Below, piece by piece: positions 11,386-23,810 of a stretch of DNA of 50,767 bases (its first letter is position 1; each line of letters starts with the position of its first letter). A program made the position numbers and the translations under genes. The notes under the pieces were generated by a model that saw nothing but the letters and a program-made list of their open reading frames with translations, did no database searches and was not told the DNA's origin. Origin of the DNA: Ichthyophonus hoferi (lineage: Eukaryota; Opisthokonta; Ichthyosporea; Ichthyophonida; Ichthyophonidae); the NCBI GenBank assembly GCA_002751075.1, contig NAOQ01000035.1, forward strand, positions 13,218-63,984, given 5' to 3'.

Positions 11386-14300
11386 ATGCTACAAGATAAT
11401 GAGGAAGAGAAGGTACGTACATACAGGATATATTTATACTTCTAGTATTGTATGTTTATTTCCCTTAACTGTATTGCTTCAATGCAATATTGGCTATGAC
11501 TCTATATATAACTTGATTTGTACTCAATTATTAATATATGTATATATATTTGCTTGTATAGCATACTTGGCGTAAACATTAATTATATTGTATATATACG
11601 CACATTTATACGTGAGCATTACTATCGCGCCACTTATAATATCTCCGTAAACTATTGAATTCTATCGTGGGCTTTAGTAATTAGTATTGCTTTGATTCGT
11701 ATGTTGATATATTCATACAGCAGCCATTACAAATATAGACAATACAATAGTCCCCATTACTACTTAATTAAACAAAAGATTCTAGTAGCAAACATAATAG
11801 TCTGTTGAACAGGGGGTAGGGATTGTATCGTGATATTCTTTGCTGTATTACTGAAGAGCATAGATGCTTATAGACTTGAAACATAAAGCTAGTTTGTAGA
11901 AAGTGAACCAGGGATAAGGAAAGAAAAAATAATGGGTAGAAAAGAACATGTGTACTGTAGGGCAATATACCTGACTGCATAGAGAGAACCTCCTATGAGT
12001 TAATAAGTAATAATTAACATACATACTAACAAGAACAATCTTTCCCAGCTCTCAGACTCAGAGTCAACAATGACTTACGAGCAGATTAAGGAACAGCAGG
12101 CTTCACGATTGCAATGCCAACCTGAACAGGTAGACTATTTCTATGTTATATTTCTCTGAAATATTTTTTATCACATGTGCAGGATTGTTTTTGCTTTCCT
12201 TTTCTCTTCCTTCTCCTCTTTTCTTTCTCTCTCTTCCTTTATGTCTTTTAAATTTTCTTGTACAACACAGCACAACACTAGTATTATGTTTTGTACTATT
12301 GTTTCTTTTTCTTTCCTATCTTTCTCCATTTCTCTTTTCTTGTATTTCTACTCCCACATATTATTTTTTTACTGTTATCACATCCTTCCTCCATCTTTAA
12401 TTTTTATTTTCTGTTATTTATCTCATTTTTTATTACGTTTACATATATATATATATAATTAATAGCATCCTATTAATACAAGCTTCTAAACCATTGGTTC
12501 TAAATCACCCTGTGTTATAGACGTGGTTTTTATTCTATTTGCATAGAATATATATAGGAATGTTTGAGTTCATAAGATGGAATGATATGTAGCCAACAAC
12601 TAGTTTTTATTTTTATGCAGGTACGCTTATTGGCTCAGACTAAACAAGTTATTGAGCTGCAGACCATAATTAGAGACAGAGAGGCAAACAGGGGTGATTT
12701 TATATTTTATTCTTTACGTCTGATTCGTCTTTTAGTAGAGGAGGGCTTGAACCAATTACCTTATGAAGACACGGTTGTTACCACCCCCACAGGTAATTGA
12801 CTGCATAAAGTTATTATATATGTATATTTATGTATGGTGTTTGTGCCATACCTATCTATGTCCTATTTATTCATTATACTAGCAAGTGTAACAGAATATA
12901 AATGGATTAGTTTATGCTTTATAGTGTGTATCAAAGGATCTCATTTACACTATACAGTTTATTCTTCTATTCTTTACGAACTATTGCTTGTTTTGATTTT
13001 TGTTTAAGCTTTGACATATGCAGGCATTTCTTTCTATTTGAAAATAGCCTATTCAAAATTCATTATATTTTTCTCCTTTTATTAAAATGGAAGCAGTAAT
13101 AGAATGAAAGAGATTCTGTCCTTTCTGCACAGTTCTCTCTTTCTCTCTTTCTTTCTTTCCTTCTCTTCTTTGATAAAAAAGAAATAAGTATACATAATTA
13201 TATGTCCTATACATACCCACTCTTAGAGTGATATTTTATCCACAAAATCCAGCCAACATATCTTTATTATAACAGCTTATTAAAAATCAATGCCAAGTTA
13301 ATGTAATTGCTAATTAAAAGCTAATTAAAAGTTAATTAAAAGCCATTTATGTTACCAGGAGAGGAATACCAGGGAGTGGAATGGCTAGGCAGGATATGCG
13401 CTGTTAGTATGATACGTGCAGATGAGTATTTGTTGATTTTGACTATATGTTTACTATCATCTCTCTGTGTTGTGGATTCATAATTCCTGTGTTTTAGTCT
13501 TACATAGCCCATCTAATATATTTGTTTTCTTTCTTTTGGATTATTTTTAAGCCTGATTTAGTTTATACAAGCAAAATATTATTTGTGTTGTTATTCGTGG
13601 TTAAAAAGGAGATCATATATGTCTTTTCATAATATATATATAGTAGGATATACGGATGCAAAACACCTAATCGCGTAATGTTTTACATAATGTGTCTATT
13701 TTTCTGTATGAATCAAGATAGGGACAGTAATGGAGATAAATAGGGATATATATATATATATGTGTGTGTGTGTGTTGAGAAAGAAAAAGAGTAGGATGAG
13801 AGATATCGAAGGTAGCTGGATAGGCGCAAGAGTGAGAGAAATAACGAAGAAATGGGATGGAAAATAACACCAACACACACAAGCGAGGCCATGGAACAAG
13901 CATTGCGCGAATGTTGCCAGAACATACGCATAGGAAAGATTCTTATCCAGAAAGACGTACAACGGGCCGATTCAGATGAAAGAAAGGTATTGGAGTAGGG
14001 GTTTATTTCTATTGGTTATTGGTTATGGGAGAGTGACTGTGACTAGCTTTTTATCAGTACTAGCTACTACACTGTTTCCGTTTCTTATATCCTCCCACTA
14101 GTGATTGTAATACTAGCTTTAGCTCTTGTGGGTCTGTACTGTATATACTATATTATTATCTATATTACGTGTGATGGGCTATAATATAACACAATACACA
14201 AATTACAATATAATACAATACTATAACATAAGATATACGTATATATATGTGTCTGCAGATTTTTAAAATTCCCACCTAATCTCCTTTGTTAAATAAAAAC

Positions 14301-16323
14301 AAACCCTAGATGTCCTTCATAACATAACCTGTTACTGTCGTTCTACTTTTCTTTTTCTTTTTTATCAATCAACCTCAACCTCTGATATTATCTATCATAC
14401 ACCATCATAGAGAGTATAAATATATGCATGTAGATTGCCTCTACCATTATATACTATATGTTTTTTCGTTTATCCAATACTCATAGATATATAATAGTTG
14501 CAAAATGATAATCTGTTTTTTTTTTCTGGTTGACAGATACGAGCTTGATTGACTTTCTATCTATGTATATATATATATATGTGTGTATGTGTGTGTTATG
14601 TTATCATTCTATCTCTCTCCTTGCCTTTACTTCTGTGTATATTTATCTATCCTTCTATTTTCCCACATCTTTTCTCCGCATTTTTTGGTTTGTTTTTGTT
14701 TATCCGCTCCACCAAACTATCGTTATTTTACAACGCGTTATGTAAGGAAACACCCAAATAAAGGAAAATATCAAGCTAATGAGAGCGCTAATTAACATAA
14801 TAATAAGTGTTAGGGAAGCTAATTAATAATTAATATTCCTGGGATATTTAATATAATTAAACAGAATGATATATTAGAGCCAACCAAACACAATATCTTT
14901 AAATTCATTCCTAGGATAGACTATCTTGTCTTGGTTGCAGTTAGCTTATGAATGGATATGATGTTTCTACTATTTCTAACCCAATATAACAAACTATTCA
15001 GTTGTATTACGCGAAGTTTCCCTCGGATATTGGCGAGCGTTATGTGTTCCTGTTAGATCCCTTGCTAGGTGAGAGATGTTTTATATGTATGTATGTGCGT
15101 ATATATATATATATGTATTCCCAGGACATCTCCCTATCATCTTCACCCTCACTTCACCGTCACTTATACCTCTTTACCCACATCCCACATCACATGCAAA
15201 CATACATCTATATATATAGCTACGGGTCGGACGCTAGTTAGAGCAATCGAGGTATTAAAGGACTATGGCGTAAAGGAAGATCATATTCTATTTTTAACTC
15301 TATTTGCTTCCCCTGAGGTATGTGCCATCCGATTGGCTGTTACATGGCTTGCTATTTCTATTTTAATTTTAAACAATTGTGTAAGCCAACAAATTTATTA
15401 ATAGCGAGGCTGTTTAAAAATAAGTTTAATCGACTAACTATTGTTAATGATTGGATAAAAATTTAATTTAATAATAACAAATATGTGTTAATGATCATCG
15501 GTATCGTGTCACTACTATTTTTGATACATTCAATGTGCTGTAGCATACTCTAACGTGTAGTTTATTTTGTTGGTTTGGTTATATATTTCTACGTATACTC
15601 ATTCTTGCACCGGTGCATATTTCATCTCTTACGTAAGTTCCAAGAGAAATAACAACACCTCTCCATCTCTAATTAAATCATTGCTTAGGGTATTGTCAAC
15701 GTCACCACAAAATATCCCCGTGTTACCATAGTTACCACTCATATTGATGATGGCGTGGATTCTGCTGGGGTAAGAATTGAGTATTTTTATTGGCGAGAGG
15801 TCATGCATGATTATGATACCTGTATATGTATGAGATATGTATACTAATAATAGATATACCTCTACTTAAAAATACCAGAAATAAATTTATTTATTTATCT
15901 GTTAAACCCGGGAGCCAATGTCTCCTCTTGGTTTAATTGTTAATTTCGGAATGTTAAAAATAGCATTGCTCTTCATCCACTCGTGACTAGTATTTCATTG
16001 AAAGAATTTATATTATGTTTGTGGGCTTTATTATGAAGTACAATATTATACTCTTTTTCCGTGCATATATGTACGTATATATATATATATACATCTATGC
16101 ACAGATATAGAGATATACCTTTACTAACTTGACCCACAATCATGCCAACACATGGATATATTATATTATCTATCAGCATATGACATGTTAATAACACAAT
16201 ACTATAGATATATAAGCCTCTTTGCCACATTGACTCTAATCATTCTTTCCCCTCCCTTAGTATATCATACCTGGTATTGGTGACTTTGGCGAGCGATACT
16301 TCACGGCCGACATTAGAATATAA
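11386..16323 (+). CDS. UPRT: Uracil phosphoribosyltransferase (9 exons, about 252 aa)
   Basis: Pyrimidine salvage enzyme: uracil + PRPP gives UMP + PPi, in the cytosol. Exons: 11386-11412, 12049-12129, 12621-12792, 13359-13425, 13884-13986, 15002-15068, 15220-15317, 15689-15769, 16261-16323. They join in phase from ATG to TAA. Seen in the product: RDREANRGDFIFYSLRLIR and EEGLNQLPY (residues about 50-82), EAMEQALRECC and IRIGKILIQKD, LYYAKFP, the PRPP loop DPLLATGRT (about 169-177) and the uracil-binding end YIIPGIGDFGERYF. These match FUR1/UPRT from memory. Unlike human UPRT it keeps the Asp of the PRPP loop, so catalysis is plausible. Oddity: the usual R-A/S-G-E segment reads RADDE at the exon 4/5 junction. 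The first tiny exon (MLQDNEEEK) is inferred from its strong gtacgt donor and phase fit; translation could instead begin at ATG 12070. Confidence 0.93.
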
Positions 16324-16680
16324 AGCCATATGGTTAATAAATGTACTAAAATCCCATAAATACAATATTACAATGACATTTAACAATGGCAAATGATTTG
16401 TGGATTATTTTATTATTATTAAAATATCAATACCTCCTTGCCCACACTTGCCCACATTAGTTTGAGTGGTGCATGACAATAGGGTGATGGTGAGATCAAA
16501 TTACCAATCTTTCATTGCATTGATAGCCATAGAAACTTTACATGTATATCAAAATGTAAAACTTGTAATATAACTGTCTTTCTACTATATATATATTATT
16601 CTTCACCAATCATTGATACGTATGCATATATCTTAATTAATCTTAATTATAAATAATTAGCTACGTGATCTCCCAATCAC
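16324..16680. other. Convergent 3' spacer between UPRT and the P-loop kinase
   Basis: 357 nt shared by the 3' ends of two converging genes. An AATAAA at 16336-16341 suits UPRT polyadenylation on the plus strand. TTTATT at 16409-16414 reads AATAAA on the minus strand, about 270 nt past the kinase stop. Nothing else is visible. Confidence 0.5.
16336..16341 (+). terminator. Candidate polyadenylation signal of UPRT (AATAAA)
   Basis: Canonical hexamer 13 nt after the UPRT stop codon. Common by chance in AT-rich DNA, so support is positional only. Confidence 0.4.
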
Positions 16681-19600
16681 TTATTTCCGATCGTTCTCCC
16701 TTTCCCGATGCGTGGCAGCAGCACGCCATTGGGCCAATGAAATGTTAGTGTGGGTGGATGTACCCGGGGCATCGCCATATAAGGGAATAGTCCCGGACGG
16801 ATTAATGATAATGACGTCATCAAACATGCCATGACTGACGGGTCCTGTGTAAAATATAATAACATACAGAGTATAGGGTATGGGAATGAGTATATTATAG
16901 TAGACTAATACTATATTATATTCGATGTAAGCATTGTACATGTATTGCATTGCTGACTTGCTCTATAGTTTTGTTTTTTTTTTTCTATTTGCTCTACAGT
17001 TTTTGAATTTTGTTTTTCCATTTCCATGGATGGATTGATATGTGATGTATACATATGTGTAAACCTATTATTACGTACAAGGGTACAAGGGTAAGCTAAA
17101 AGTTAAATATATATAAAAGAGAAAAAGAAAAAAAGAGAAAAACAAGAATGAAGAATACATAACTGATAAGAAGTAGAGTAAACAAAGATCAAAGATGACG
17201 CAACGAGTTCTTGGAGAAGATATGGAGATAAGGAATATAAAGTATGCCAGCAAACAAGGTCATTATGTATAGAAACATAGGAAAGTAGGCCGATTAAGTA
17301 TATTTGTAGATTCATTGGGAACAGGATATATGTAATAGTATAAAATGTATAGACAGATAGTATCGGTGTTAATATGTTGGACGGTAGGAATTAGAAAAAG
17401 GCAAATGTTTGTATTTGGAAGATAGAATAGCTAATTCTATAGCGGTCGGCGTTGTGATAAACGGCAATACATATATATATATAACGGGTACAATGTAGAA
17501 ATGTGTGTGTCTTGAGACAGATGCGAGATGGTTATAGTTATGTAAATTCTATATACATATAAGTATAAATAGGCATAAGTGTGTATGATAACTACAGAAT
17601 ATATACAAAAGAATCAACCCACCTATCTCTGCAGGCGCTCTCCACATACTGTCTTCCATTCGGAAAATGGCATCTTGAGGCACTGTGTGAGATACATGAG
17701 CTTTTTAATTCAAGCCTTTGATTGGATAAACAGTCTCATTAACATAATGCCTTACCCATTGATGGAGATGATGGGATAAACGTATAATAGAAATACTGGA
17801 CCAATTAATGCCCGTCAAACCTAGTGGTGTTCTGTTATTATATATATTATGTTTGGTTATTGAACATTGAACAGTTCTGGGGGCTGGTAAACAATTCCAT
17901 TCATTGATGTTTAAATTATTAAAAATTAAAAAGTGTATATGTATGAATAGGATAGACTAACTAAACATGCGTGTAGACCACTCTTATAGGTGTGATATTT
18001 GTATAATGTTATTGGAACATTTCACATAAACACCAACGGCGTGAAGGGAAATAGAAAGGTTTTTATCATTTTATAATTAATATAGGCTCAGAGATAAAGA
18101 GAAACATGGGCTATCTACATCTGTATGAAGTTGCTTAACAATGTACAACTACATATAGAGTAGCATATGTATATATATATATAATCTTTTATACTTACTT
18201 AACTAATGACAAGTCATAATTTCTATTTCATATTTATCATTAAACAAAGTTTATACCTCACGGATTGTAATTAACCCTTGATGAGCAGAGCTAATTTTCA
18301 AACCACGTATGTCAACATCATGATATGAAGAAGTGCTCAAGTATTAGAATAGTTATGGTTTTTATATATAGAAGGAGTAGATATAGTTATAGAAAAGTAG
18401 TATAAACGTATGTGTACGTGGTATATGATAGATTCTATACTATGTTACGTTATATACAACACTATATGATTTGTAAATGATCTGTTACATAATACATATG
18501 TTATTTTATACATTAAACATTCCGCGTGGTATATTATATACCATACATTTACTATACATATATATTATCATACTATCATACATATCTATACGTCCAGACA
18601 TATATCTCTATGCACCATTAACATAGATCCATCGCTATGCATAACATATAACTACACGCGCCTTCCACTCCTCCTTACCAGGATTCTCTCTCTCCTTGTT
18701 CCGTTCCAGACAGGTTTTACTTGACACGTTAAATACATGAGCTATAATAGGCGAAAACCCTATTCCATGTAACTTCTTCACTAGCTCTTCTCTACGCCAT
18801 TGGTTGACGTTAGTGTCGCTAATTACTATATCCTTCCTGTCTTTATAGGCTGTGTGTATAAGTCTCTGTTGAGATGAGCAAAATGATATTAGATATGTGA
18901 ATCTATCTTTCAGAAATATTATACATTCATCAATATCTCAATCATAATTGGCTACCTATAAACCAATAATAATGGCTACTTATAAGCTAATAAGAATTAT
19001 TAATAATAAAAAGCAAACCATTTGATTGTGTAAATTTATCGAGACTTTGCCAAAGGATATGATTGGAGAGTGGCACCTTAGATTCTAAGTATAGATCTTT
19101 CTTGGTTGTCCCTTAACAACCATTATGAGACTTTATGATGCATTATCTGCCGTAAACTAGCGGTTTATTATGTATGTCGTATGTATTACATTATAATAGA
19201 ATGTAAAACTACTAACATAATAATAAAAAATCGCTAAGTAAGGGAGAGAGAAAAAAAAATAGATGAAAGATGAAAGATGTGTTTCAAAATGAGAAAGAAA
19301 AGGAAAAGTGAAAGACAATAAACAGAGAGAAATAGGACAGTACGTTATGATATGATATGATATGGTAAGATAGGACACGATATGGCATGATATGGTATGA
19401 AATGTTATGGTATGGTATGGTATGATATGATATAATATGGTATGGTATGATATGGTATGATATGGTATGCTGCTACCTGTGCACTCATATCGTCATATAT
19501 ATCAATAATACATCTATCATACACCCCCCTACTTATGTCATTGCATTATTTGTATATACTAATGTCTTAATGTAGACATACAAAAATATATGCCTTCATG

Positions 19601-21177
19601 CATACGTACATGTTCAATTAGCCGCATCCCATATTAGATGTAATAGCAAAACCAATACATAATATATTTACTTACCCTCGTTCACAGGTACTTAACTTAT
19701 AAAAAATACACATAAAATGCTTAAAAACTGACAGATATGCTATTTAAAGAGCTATGTTTTCTAATCGAATCTTGATATTTTCTGTACTTTTCTCCCATTC
19801 ATAAGTCATATAAATATGCAAATCATAATTGCATTATTAATGTATATTAATATGTTATATGTTGACATACCAACATATATTCCTTTACACATAGACAATT
19901 AACCATATCACGTATTTCTATATGTTTATTATAAACATACAACATATAATATGTTATACATTTGTAGATAGATACAAGAACATGCACCAGAGCACACATA
20001 AACAGGTACAAGTACCTTAAACTGAATAAAAAAACCTATATACAACCATAAACATACGCATAAAGACAGTCTATCATCACCCCTATTGCAATAATATATA
20101 GCCTTACCTCACAGGCTACAGTAATCTCATCCTCAGCTGTGTGGTTTCTTACATCACCCAGTATCTTTTTACGCATGTCATCTCTGTTGACGTTTACAAA
20201 CCCCTTAAACCTGCAGCAAATGATTCATAATAATAATGAAATATTTAGTGTGTATCAATAAGGATGTGTATATCAAGAAGAACGGTATAGAGAAAAAAAA
20301 GGCAACCTTAAAAAGTAGAGGGAGATAAAAGAAAAAAAAAAAAAAAAAAAAAAAAAAAAAANNNNNNNNNNNNNNNNNNNNNNNNNNNNNNNNNNNNNNN
20401 NNNNNNNNNNNNNNNNNNNNNNNNNNNNNNNNNNNNNNNNNNNNNNNNNNNNNNNNNNNNNNNNNNNNNNNNNNNNNNNNNNNNNNNNNNNNNNNNNNNN
20501 NNNNNNNNNNNNNNNNNNNNNNNNNNNNNNNNNNNNNNNNNNNNNNNNNNNNNNNNNNNNNNNNNNNNNNNNNNNNNNNNNNNNNNNNNNNNNNNNNNNN
20601 NNNNNNNNNNNNNNNNNNNNNNNNNNNNNNNNNNNNNNNNNNNNNNNNNNNNNNNNNNNNNNNNNNNNNNNNNNNNNNNNNNNNNNNNNNNNNNNNNNNN
20701 NNNNNNNNNNNNNNNNNNNNNNNNNNNNNNNNNNNNNNNNNNNNNNNNNNNNNNNNNNNNNNNNNNNNNNNNNNNNNNNNNNNNNNNNNNNNNNNNNNNN
20801 NNNNNNNNNNNNNNNNNNNNNNNNNNNNNNNNNNNNNNNNNNNNNNNNNNNNNNNNNNAAAAAAAAAAAAAACTCTGAAAATCGAAAAAGTAGAGATTAC
20901 TACAGTGAACGAGAATATAGATACAGAGAGAGGGAATATAAATACTAAAAGGGTATTTATGTATATTATCTTGTGTGTAGAAATGTGTGACTATGCTTGT
21001 CTATGTACGAACTAATGTATTTGCATCTCCCTGTATCTGCTCTTATGTTTTGTACGGAATATAAGTATTATAAGTATTGTAAGTATTTTAAGTCACTTAC
21101 AAGTCGCTAGTGTTTATATGTGTTGTCTTCCCACTTCCAGGAATGCCAACAGTAATAATAGCCCTAGGAGTAGTCAT
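16681..21177 (-). CDS. P-loop kinase, AAA_33/polynucleotide-kinase-like (5 exons, 196 aa)
   Basis: Exons (minus): 21177-21101, 20210-20108, 18865-18679, 17682-17623, 16844-16681; they join in phase to a TAA stop. The first exon gives Walker A GIPGSGKT (residues about 11-18). The second gives FVNVNRDDMR, typical of the PNK/zeta-type fold, where the Asp pair follows the first strand. The third has IVISDTNVNQWRREEL (Walker B-like Asp) and CLERNKERENP (lid arginines). Exon 4 gives VPQDAIFRM, the usual R/VP..I.RM end of this family. It probably phosphorylates a nucleotide, nucleic-acid end or small molecule; the substrate cannot be told. It is a small stand-alone domain, with a 50-residue tail (GPVSHGMFDDVIIINPSG and on) of unknown role. 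Intron 1 contains the assembly gap. Converges with UPRT. Confidence 0.85.
19344..19472. repeat. ATGAT/ATGGT pentanucleotide microsatellite in intron 2 of the P-loop kinase
   Basis: Imperfect repeats of TATGA/TATGG over about 130 nt, with no coding content. Confidence 0.85.
20331..20870. other. Assembly gap (N 20362-20858) flanked by poly(A)
   Basis: An A run of about 30 precedes 497 N and an A run of about 14 follows. The gap lies in intron 1 of the minus-strand kinase, so no exon of that gene needs to be missing. True length and content are unknown. Confidence 0.97.
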
Positions 21178-21654
21178 GGTTTACCACAATAAAATTATGT
21201 TCAAAACTTGTGTTGTGTTCTGTGTGCCCTTAACCCTATCCATTCCTACCCCACCCTACCCCCACCCCAAGCTGTTATTGGTTTGCAAGGTTTTATATAC
21301 ATGTGCATTGGTTGCGCTAATCACATATACGTCAACTTCCTATTGGCTTTAAACGCATCCATGATCTTTTATATAAATAATTAAATGATCAAGGATTAAC
21401 AGTATAAGATTATCGTGATAAAACAGTCCTAGTGGATCTCCATGATCTTTCATTGAACTGTTCTTATTAGCCAATAAAAATATTTATGTTTGGTTCCGTT
21501 TAGGTTATTAAATACAGCTATACGGGTGTTAACCAAAATTAACTACCGCGTTAAACAATGGTCGTTAATATAAAAGGAACAAAAACAACTAATAAATAGT
21601 ACTCTTCTCAGCCGCCAATACTTACTGTTTCAATTTATGTGCTTTAAGTTTTTT

Positions 21655-22060
21655 TTTCATATTATGTCTAGAGTTGTTTGGAGTTAAAGTAGATTATCCA
21701 GATACATTACTGGAAGGCCAACTAGAGCTTTTAATTTTCCTTTACCTGACAACGATAGCCTGATAGAACTCAGTACAACAGATACTAGTCCTATTTCCAC
21801 CAGCTTTGATTAGGATCTAAAACTTAAGTTCTTCCGAAGACAGTATTTGCCTCAAGCGTAAATTACTACTAACTCATATAACCCGTTCCTGGTCCGTGAG
21901 GATAGAAAAGAAAGTGAGTGTAATACTTCCTACTAACTCTGAAAAATCCACTGAATTAACGACGAGACTCCTCTCCCGCCAGATTTTGATCTTGATTTCT
22001 TTTCAAATCACGGTTTTGAATGGACAAGCTTAAAAGAGTAAACCTTTTTTGACCAATATT
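21655..22060 (+). pseudogene. Decayed coding-like stretch of unknown family
   Basis: Base composition is less AT-rich than its surroundings. Short peptide-like segments appear in different frames, such as FPLPDNDSLIELSTTDTSP and PLPPDFDLDFFSNHGFEW. Broken in several places. It may be the relic of a host gene or of a mobile element; I see no domain to decide. Confidence 0.25.
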
Positions 22061-22593
22061 ACGACATCTTTCGATTTTGGGAGTGACTGAAATTGTTTAC
22101 GTTCCTTTATGATGATATTTTTTTTTTGGATAAATCTTAATTATCTCTCTTCAAACGCAATTTATAAAGCATGCCATATTCTCCAACATCCACAGATTTT
22201 CTAAACCAAGTTCTGACCTAAATAATTTGTTATATTATCTATTTCATATAATTTATTAAACTTGGTATTTATTTATCAAATTTGAGGAATTGATTCTCTT
22301 ATAAAATGATGGAATATATTGTATATATATGAAAGCCGTATTAGCCAGTATTGCAATTTTTGCTACTTAAATTATAATACATACTAAGCACAATAGTATT
22401 GTAAAGAACAAAAATAATCTTGACGCCATGCCCACAGGAAATAAAATGATACTACATAGGTTGACAAACTAATAAAAATTTACAATAATAGCATGTGCAT
22501 TTTCCTCTTTCTTCTTTATTCGTTCTCTATTTGTGGTACTATGCTGCCAACATTCATCTAAATTTTAACCATTTCCATTTGCATTATACCTTC

Positions 22594-22627
22594 AATATAA
22601 ACAAGCGCTAATACATTATTGTATCAA
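22594..22627 (+). promoter_or_regulatory. Upstream Pol III element of the second tRNA-Pro
   Basis: AATATAA at -34, then ACAAGCGCTAATAC and CAA at -3. It is nearly identical to the flank of the intronic tRNA-Pro (1242-1275), which indicates a shared promoter or a recent copy event. Confidence 0.6.
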
Positions 22628-22699
22628 GGGTTAATGGTCTAGGGGTATGATTCCTGTTTTGGGTACAGGAGGTCCCGGGTTCAAATCCCGGTTAGCCCC
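22628..22699 (+). tRNA. tRNA-Pro (anticodon UGG)
   Basis: Identical over 72 nt to the copies at 1170-1241 and 23739-23810. Acceptor GGGTTAA/TTAGCCC, anticodon loop TTTGGGT, T arm CCGGG TTCAAAT CCCGG, discriminator C. Followed after 4 nt by TTTTT, a Pol III terminator. Confidence 0.97.
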
Positions 22700-23704
22700 A
22701 TATTTTTATATGATGTGTTTTTTGCCTCATTTTCTTAAAATAGTTTTATCCTTTTTCCATAGTTAGGGAACTCCCTTCCCGGTCACTTTTTGAAAGTATT
22801 TTTTTGTAAATTGTTGCAAGAAAATCAACTCCAAAGGAGCACCTGGTACACAAGCTGTTAACAAGCGAATTGTGAAATGATTGGCTGAATATTAGTCTGT
22901 TTTAATGGCGCTCTTAATCAGATGAAATGATTCCTCAATATAAATTACGGAATGTGAGCAATTGCACTAAATGAATACATTAGTTAAAAAGCCGTGCAAA
23001 TAAAGGCATATGTAAGCCATTTCAAATTGTATGTTTTGAGTCCAGAGAACTCATTACTTAGGCATTCTGCTTAAAGCAATCTTGCTGACTTGTTTAATAA
23101 TAAAAATATTTCTTGGCATAGCTGTACTCCATGTACGGAAATAGAAACATTAAAACGCCGCTAGATTCGGTATTCCCTCTCCTTCTAGTCAAATATAAGT
23201 TACAGAGACGCTCCTGTCCTTACTTATTATTCTTAACATATATATTCTCATTTATGGTTTGAAAGTACTTGGCCTGCATTTCACAACCATCGTATTTTAA
23301 TGTAATGCCTGGTTCTTTGTTGACCATAGCCTTGCTTTTATTCGATTATTCAGATAGAGTGTGCCCGTTACCATCTCAAGAATATCTAAAATAGTATATG
23401 AATTTGTAACAAGAAGGATAATTAGCAATAATAAATTGTAGCAACTGATGAAGTAATAAATACAAAATAATTCTAAGATTATGGCATATATTGGCTTGAT
23501 GGCCATTAATGTATGCCGAAGTATTATCTCATAATTTTCCTCAAAGGGCATGGCTTCTAAAAAACCGTTATTTACATTATAAAATAAAATAAAATTATTT
23601 AGAATTTATTTAATGTAAGCCTAAATTCTTACTTTCTCTTTAAAATTTTAGTAGTTTCAAGTCTTTTGTTTTTACACTTAATTACATTGCTTCTGCATTC
23701 TACC

Positions 23705-23738
23705 TATATAAGCAAGTGTCGACTCGTTGTTATTACAA
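23705..23738 (+). promoter_or_regulatory. Upstream Pol III element of the third tRNA-Pro
   Basis: TATATAA begins exactly at -34, then GCAAGTGT, and CAA ends the flank. The middle is diverged from the other two copies while the TATA-like box, the CAAG and the CAA are kept at the same spacing, which argues for function. Confidence 0.62.
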
Positions 23739-23810
23739 GGGTTAATGGTCTAGGGGTATGATTCCTGTTTTGGGTACAGGAGGTCCCGGGTTCAAATCCC
23801 GGTTAGCCCC
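23739..23810 (+). tRNA. tRNA-Pro (anticodon UGG)
   Basis: Identical 72-nt cloverleaf to the other two copies and 1111 nt downstream of the second, same strand. TTTTT terminator begins 5 nt after the discriminator base. Confidence 0.97.

Noticed and set aside
23297-23551. 84-codon minus-strand hydrophobic open frame between the tRNA-Pro genes
   Set aside because: Composition is what AT-rich noncoding DNA gives (Ile/Leu/Tyr-rich), and no signature is present.
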